Of a stretch of 9,131 nt of DNA, positions 5,837-9,131 are shown piece by piece (positions within the stretch are counted from its first letter, which is position 1; the number at the start of each line of letters is the position of its first letter). A program made the position numbers and the translations under genes. The stretch is taken from assembly GCA_964575975.1 (NCBI GenBank), contig CAZNTU010000225.1, positions 1 through 9,131 of the forward strand, given 5' to 3'. This DNA is from G963674505 sp964575975 (GTDB taxonomy: Bacteria; Desulfobacterota; Desulfobacteria; Desulfobacterales; SKZT01). Below the pieces are notes generated by a model. That model was not told the DNA's origin. It searched no databases and worked only from the letters and a program-made list of their open reading frames with translations.

Positions 5837-6845
5837 TTTGCGACCGGAAGTCGGAGAGATTTTTCTTCATGGTTTCGTACAAATCCCGCGAAAGGCGTCC
5901 TTTTTCGATCAAGGCGGCCGGGACTCCCTCGACGCTCGTTTTCCAGTTATCCACCGTCTTCGCCGAAGGTTTGACGAATTCGACCCCTTGGTTCCCCAGC
6001 GCTTTCACGGCCTCTATATTGTCCTTTCTATTGATGCGGTCGAGTTTTTTGAACGTATCGGCCATTGTCTCCCGCATTATCGCCTGGTCCTCGGGGGAAA
6101 GCCTGTCGAAAGCTTTCTTTTCGAGGACCAAGGTCGCGTAGACGTATAACAGGGGAACTTCCATCAAGTAATTTACCTGGGTGTGCCATTGAAGGGCGAT
6201 GGCCCCGATGGGGGAGGTCCCGATGGTATCCACGAGACCGGTTTGCAGGCCCGTCCGGACCTCTCCGATTGACAGGGGGATGGGAGAAACTTCGAAAGCC
6301 TTTACGGCCTCCAGCGAAATTTCGTCGTTGTCGGGGACCCAGACTTTCAGGCCGGACAGATCGGAAACGCTTTGAACCGGCGTCTTGGACATTAAATACA
6401 CGAAACCGCCTTCCGCCAAACCGAAACCCACGAACCCGCTTTTTTCCAGCCCTTCCATCAATTTCGAATCCATGCGTTCCCTGACGTAATCGACTTCCTC
6501 CAGAGAGTCGAATGTAAACGGAAGCGCGTAAAGCGTGAGATCCGGATAGACGCCGGAAAGGCTTCCGGCCACCACGGCCCCCCCGTGAAGCTGTCCCGCC
6601 CGGATTTTCCTCAGTACGGCCTGGTCGGTCCCCATGACTCCGCCCGGGTAGAATTTGAAACGAACCCTTCTGTCGGTTTTGACCTCGACAAGGTCGGCCC
6701 CCTGGCTCATGATTTTCATCCATGCCGAGCCTTCGGGAGAGATGGTGCCGATTTTGAAGACAATGGCGTGGGCTTGCGGATTCGCAAGAGGAAAAAGGAT
6801 GATCGCGAGAAACAAGACGAAAAGTTTGAATGCATGTGATCCCAT
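5817..6845 (-). CDS. dctP: TRAP transporter periplasmic binding protein (DctP/TatP type)
   Basis: A 342-residue secreted protein that captures the substrate and delivers it to the Q/M permease. Residues 1-27 form a signal peptide with a likely cut after AHA. The mature protein starts with the typical beta strand IVFKIGTISPEGSAW. DctP-family segments follow: FYPGGVMGTDQAVLRKIRAG (66-84), LYALPFTF (105-112), DLSGLKVWVPDN (162-173), GEVRTGLQTGLVDTIG (194-209) and VLEKKAFDRLSPEDQ (240-254). At the position where most DctP proteins have the carboxylate-binding arginine (GLK-hydrophobic-R-hydrophobic-P), this one has tryptophan 169. With TatT next door this suggests a P subunit of the TPAT subtype with a non-acidic ligand. 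The ATG at 6845 is set by AAAAGGAAG (6851-6859) five bases upstream and by the signal peptide. The frame stays open far upstream, but that is not coding. Confidence 0.93.
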   Translation of the reverse strand: MGSHAFKLFVLFLAIILFPLANPQAHAIVFKIGTISPEGSAWMKIMSQGADLVEVKTDRRVRFKFYPGGVMGTDQAVLRKIRAGQLHGGAVVAGSLSGVYPDLTLYALPFTFDSLEEVDYVRERMDSKLMEGLEKSGFVGFGLAEGGFVYLMSKTPVQSVSDLSGLKVWVPDNDEISLEAVKAFEVSPIPLSIGEVRTGLQTGLVDTIGTSPIGAIALQWHTQVNYLMEVPLLYVYATLVLEKKAFDRLSPEDQAIMRETMADTFKKLDRINRKDNIEAVKALGNQGVEFVKPSAKTVDNWKTSVEGVPAALIEKGRLSRDLYETMKKNLSDFRSQNAPSDQ

Positions 6846-6850
6846 TGATG

Positions 6851-6859
6851 CTTCCTTTT
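6851..6859 (-). promoter_or_regulatory. Ribosome binding site that fixes the binding-protein start
   Basis: On the leftward strand AAAAGGAAG lies five bases before the ATG at 6845. It decides the start within a reading frame that is open for about 600 bases further upstream. Confidence 0.7.
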
Positions 6860-6931
6860 GTTCGTAAAGAGTATGAAACATTGCAACTCGATTTGCTTGC
6901 CGGCCCTGCGATCGACTATGCCGAAACGGAT

Positions 6932-7828
6932 TCAGAAATAGTCGTCCGATGTTTGCAGCAGCAGTCGAGCCTTTTCGCGGGCGATGGTATTCGCCAGCGT
7001 ATAGCCCTCGGCTTCGGGGTCCCCGTCCAATATCTCTTGGAGAAGCCTGTCGTGCAATGGCCTGTCGAAAACCAGGCGCGCGTATTTTTGCGCGTACAGA
7101 TATTTGGCGTAAAGATTCCTGCCCTCCGACAACTTTATGGCCTTTTCGAAATATTCTCGCCCTTCCTCGCTTTTTCCTCCCAAGGCGGGAGGAAGCAAGG
7201 TCGCCATCACGCCAAGATAGAGGTACGGTTCGCCTTTTTTGAATTCCGGAGCAAGCGCGGTCGTTCTGCGCATGATGGCTTCCACTTTTGCCAGTTCCGC
7301 GACCGCGTTCCAGTCCTCTTGGCGCGCCTGAATCCAACCCGCCCATACGCTTCCAAGGGTAAACAGCGCGTCGAGATCGGCCGTTTCCGCATCGAGAAGA
7401 ATTTTTTCGAATTCTTCGAATTTTTTCGCGCGCAAATCGCAAAGCTTCCGATTTTCGAGGCAGGCGGACGAAAAAGCCAGTCGGAGGGCCTTTTCCGTGA
7501 GCTTTTTGGACCTTTCGGATTCTTCGACGAACATTTCGGCGTACGCGGCGTTCAACTTAGCCGCCGACCTGGCCATGGCAAAGTCCTTCGGATTTCTCCC
7601 GACGAAGGCGTCCATCATCAGAAGGTAGGCTGGCGCGCCATCCTCGACTACCGCGATGTCGGAGTTGTTTTCGAACGCGCGGGAAAGATCGTCGGCGAAT
7701 CGGCTCGCGCTCGACGAAAAAGCCGCCGAACACCCGTTAAAACAAAGAGCCGCCGACGACAACAGGACGAGGACCTGAAAGATCGGGAGCTTTTTCGCTT
7801 TTCTTTTCGTGCTCGGTATCGCCGTCAA
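6932..7828 (-). CDS. tatT: TatT-family lipoprotein (TRAP-associated T component)
   Basis: A 298-residue, helix-rich periplasmic protein. An N-terminal basic region and hydrophobic segment (about 15-32) end at cysteine 33 (CFNG-C), an atypical lipobox with Phe at -3, so lipidation is likely but not certain. The remainder is alpha-helical with repeat-like character. The segment LPPALGGKSEEGREYFEKAI (211-230) and the preceding EPYLYLGVMA are typical of the TRAP T-component family described for Treponema pallidum TatT (Tp0956), which forms an oligomeric TPR-like scaffold that binds the P subunit. The start is TTG at 7828, supported by GGAGGAGG six bases upstream; no ATG gives a complete signal sequence. 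It lies 86 bases upstream of the binding-protein gene on the same strand, matching the T-P-Q-M order of TPAT operons. Its proposed job is to help the binding protein handle or receive a ligand, which is still poorly understood for the family. Confidence 0.88.
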   Translation of the reverse strand: MTAIPSTKRKAKKLPIFQVLVLLSSAALCFNGCSAAFSSSASRFADDLSRAFENNSDIAVVEDGAPAYLLMMDAFVGRNPKDFAMARSAAKLNAAYAEMFVEESERSKKLTEKALRLAFSSACLENRKLCDLRAKKFEEFEKILLDAETADLDALFTLGSVWAGWIQARQEDWNAVAELAKVEAIMRRTTALAPEFKKGEPYLYLGVMATLLPPALGGKSEEGREYFEKAIKLSEGRNLYAKYLYAQKYARLVFDRPLHDRLLQEILDGDPEAEGYTLANTIAREKARLLLQTSDDYF

Positions 7829-7834
7829 CGGAAT

Positions 7835-7842
7835 CCTCCTCC
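7835..7842 (-). promoter_or_regulatory. Strong ribosome binding site for a TTG start
   Basis: GGAGGAGG on the leftward strand, six bases before the TTG at 7828. It is the strongest Shine-Dalgarno match in the window and compensates for a weak initiation codon; it decides the tatT start. Confidence 0.75.
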
Positions 7843-7889
7843 CTTAACAGACTCGCAATAGCGCCAGCTGCGGTCTGCGCGGCAAATGC

Positions 7890-8351
7890 TTAATCGAACC
7901 CGCCGGTGTGATAAACTTCGATGAAATTCTCTCCCCTGCTTTCGATCCGGAAAGGGACCGCCTTGGAGGTTGGAAGCTCCCTTCGAATCCAGCGTTCGAG
8001 CCTTTCGAGAGTGCCGCTGTAAACCAGGTCGTAGCATATGCAGGATCGCGAAGATCCGCAGTTTTGTTGCGCACGACGCAGTTCCTCGACTCCTGGAGCA
8101 GCGTCCAAAACCGGATAAATCCTTTGGACGTACACCTCCGGGAAATCGTAGAAACAGGCGCCCGTATATTCGGACATCGGTTGTTCCGGCGGGTACTCCG
8201 GAGGCAGAGGGGGCAGCGGCCGCGTTGGCGTCGTGGCGCATCCGGAGAACAAGACCGCTATCGTCAATAACAGCAAAATCCCGAAATTCGTCGGGCGCGA
8301 CATTCGGGCGGCATGGTCAGGGTTTTCGCATTTTAGAATTGGTTTTTTCAT
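7890..8351 (-). CDS. Small lipoprotein of unknown function with four extra cysteines
   Basis: A 153-residue predicted lipoprotein. Hydrophobic residues about 23-37 end in a classic lipobox LFSG-C38. A proline-rich tether follows (about 41-58, including RPLPPLPPEYPPEQP), then a compact domain with cysteines 66, 98, 104 and 106, and a C-terminal stretch (about 107-153) that reads like helix-strand-strand and ends YHTGGFD. The Cys spacing (C-x31-C-x5-C-x-C) could allow two disulfides in the periplasm or metal binding. I do not recognise the family. AAGGAGG lies about 11 bases before the ATG at 8351; an internal ATG at 8303, closer to the signal segment, is an alternative without such a site. Only 61 bases separate it from tatT on the same strand, so it may be co-transcribed with the TRAP genes and work with them; that link is inferred from position only. 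Confidence 0.8.
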   Translation of the reverse strand: MKKPILKCENPDHAARMSRPTNFGILLLLTIAVLFSGCATTPTRPLPPLPPEYPPEQPMSEYTGACFYDFPEVYVQRIYPVLDAAPGVEELRRAQQNCGSSRSCICYDLVYSGTLERLERWIRRELPTSKAVPFRIESRGENFIEVYHTGGFD

Positions 8352-8369
8352 GGTCGTTTCAACCTCCTT

Positions 8370-8406
8370 GGGATACTTTGGATAATTTGGGATAATTGGG
8401 ATGATC
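8370..8406. repeat. Four imperfect tandem copies of a 9-bp unit
   Basis: On the + strand the units are GGGATACTT, TGGATAATT, (one T) GGGATAATT and GGGATGATC. The block sits in the 100-base gap between the PEGA gene and the lipoprotein gene, immediately upstream of the lipoprotein's ribosome binding site (8361-8369). It is probably a microsatellite-like expansion; it could also alter leader or promoter spacing. Confidence 0.6.
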
Positions 8407-8451
8407 GGTTGCGAATCTTAGGCGTCCCGCTTCCATTGGGAGGGGGATGGG

Positions 8452-9131
8452 CTATTCGAAACCTCTGAACAGCTCCGCGTCGTAGACGAAAGGTTCTCCC
8501 GTTGCATATTCGTCGATGGCGAATTCGTCCTCCATTTCCGCGTAGCCTTTCTTTTTCAAAACCAACTTATGTGGTCCTGGGTCTATAATGCCTTCGAACG
8601 GAGTAATTCCCATCAATTTGCCGTCGATGTAGATGTCGGCTCCCTTGGGATGGGATGTGATTCGGACCGCGCCCGACTGCAAAAGCTCGCCGACGGACGG
8701 TTTTTTCCCCGATTCCTGCGTGTCTTTGTTCGAATCGATCTCTTCTTGCTTGGAAGCGTCTCTTTCCGTCGCCTTCGATTCCGCCGTTTCCGGCATCTCT
8801 TGCGTTCCGGATTCGTCCTCGGATTCGTCGGGGCCTCGAGTCGTCGTTTCCGGTTTGGCCGGTTCGTCTTCGGTCTCGTTCTCCGCTTCGGTTCCGTCTT
8901 CGGACCCGGTTGCGGATGTCGGAGTTTCGGCCTTCGACTCGTTCGTTGCGGAATCGGAGGCGGCGACCTCATGAGTCGAAGCGGACGAATTGTCGTCAAT
9001 CTTGGATGCGGCCGTTTCGTCTTTGTCGGCTTCGGTTTTCGCGACCGGGGAAACATCCGGCTTCTTGTCGGACCAGAACCAAACGCCGGCTCCGGCCGCG
9101 CCCGCCAAAAGAAGGATTGCAAGGGCCAACG
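8452..9131 (-). CDS. C-terminal part of a membrane-anchored PEGA-domain protein
   Basis: The frame is open to the window edge, so the N-terminus is probably missing; a TTG at 9129 could be a start but has no visible upstream context. The visible 225 residues begin with a membrane helix (about 1-19, ending VWFWSDKK). A long acidic, Ser/Thr/Glu/Asp-rich linker follows (about 20-150, e.g. DESEDES) with no hydrophobic core and probably unstructured. A PEGA domain comes next (about 153-205: GAVRITSHPKGADIYIDG, then GITP and PGPHKLVLKKKGY), and then a short tail. PEGA domains are found on bacterial surface and periplasmic proteins and behind the membrane helix of Ser/Thr kinases. This layout (helix, acidic spacer, PEGA) fits the extracytoplasmic end of such a kinase or another sensor, but the part that would decide it lies outside the window. 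Confidence 0.82.
   Translation of the reverse strand, partial: LALAILLLAGAAGAGVWFWSDKKPDVSPVAKTEADKDETAASKIDDNSSASTHEVAASDSATNESKAETPTSATGSEDGTEAENETEDEPAKPETTTRGPDESEDESGTQEMPETAESKATERDASKQEEIDSNKDTQESGKKPSVGELLQSGAVRITSHPKGADIYIDGKLMGITPFEGIIDPGPHKLVLKKKGYAEMEDEFAIDEYATGEPFVYDAELFRGFE

Noticed and set aside
6846..7442. 199-codon upstream extension of the binding-protein frame through the tatT gene
   Set aside because: It overlaps tatT in another frame, is Arg/Gly/Ser-rich, and lies before an obvious signal peptide with its own ribosome binding site at 6851-6859.
6830..7861. 343-residue rightward frame opposite tatT
   Set aside because: It is antisense to a gene with clear family features; its Phe/Arg-rich composition is typical of a complement frame.
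1..9131. CRISPR array, tRNA, rRNA, insertion sequence or phage genes
   Set aside because: I looked for regularly spaced repeats, transposase motifs and terminal inverted repeats and saw none; coding density and gene content look like ordinary chromosome.

Overview
The window looks like ordinary chromosome from a Gram-negative (two-membrane) bacterium with fairly GC-rich genes and AT-rich intergenic DNA. Three export systems that need an outer membrane or periplasm support this: a MacA-type adaptor, lipoproteins and a periplasmic TRAP binding protein. A TatT-type TRAP partner beside a PEGA-domain membrane protein fits the former deltaproteobacteria or relatives, and TatT is best known from spirochaetes. 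This placement is inferred; there is no rRNA or other marker. No mobile element, CRISPR array, tRNA or rRNA was seen.

Left part (1-632): the edge may hold the start of a leftward gene (1-109). About 520 bases of AT-rich DNA follow, with a GC-rich inverted repeat, a perfect 15-bp tandem duplication, and a candidate promoter flanked by two palindromes just before the first rightward gene.

Rightward operon (633-3864): three tightly overlapping genes encode a MacA-like periplasmic adaptor, an ABC ATPase and an FtsX/MacB-type permease. Together they form a MacAB-like tripartite pump in which the ATPase and permease are separate proteins rather than fused as in E. coli MacB. No TolC-like outer-membrane partner is in the window.

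Leftward cluster (9131 down to 4032), convergent with the pump: in transcription order, the C-terminal part of a membrane-anchored PEGA-domain protein with a long acidic linker; a small cysteine-containing lipoprotein of unknown function; a TatT-family lipoprotein; a TRAP periplasmic binding protein; the small TRAP permease (DctQ); and the large TRAP permease (DctM). TatT plus P, Q and M subunits marks a tetratricopeptide-repeat-protein-associated TRAP transporter (TPAT), a sodium- or proton-driven importer whose substrate is unknown in nearly all cases. The binding protein lacks the arginine that usually grips a carboxylate, suggesting a non-acidic ligand. The unknown lipoprotein lies 61 bases upstream of tatT and may be an extra envelope component of this importer; this is the most promising lead for something undescribed.
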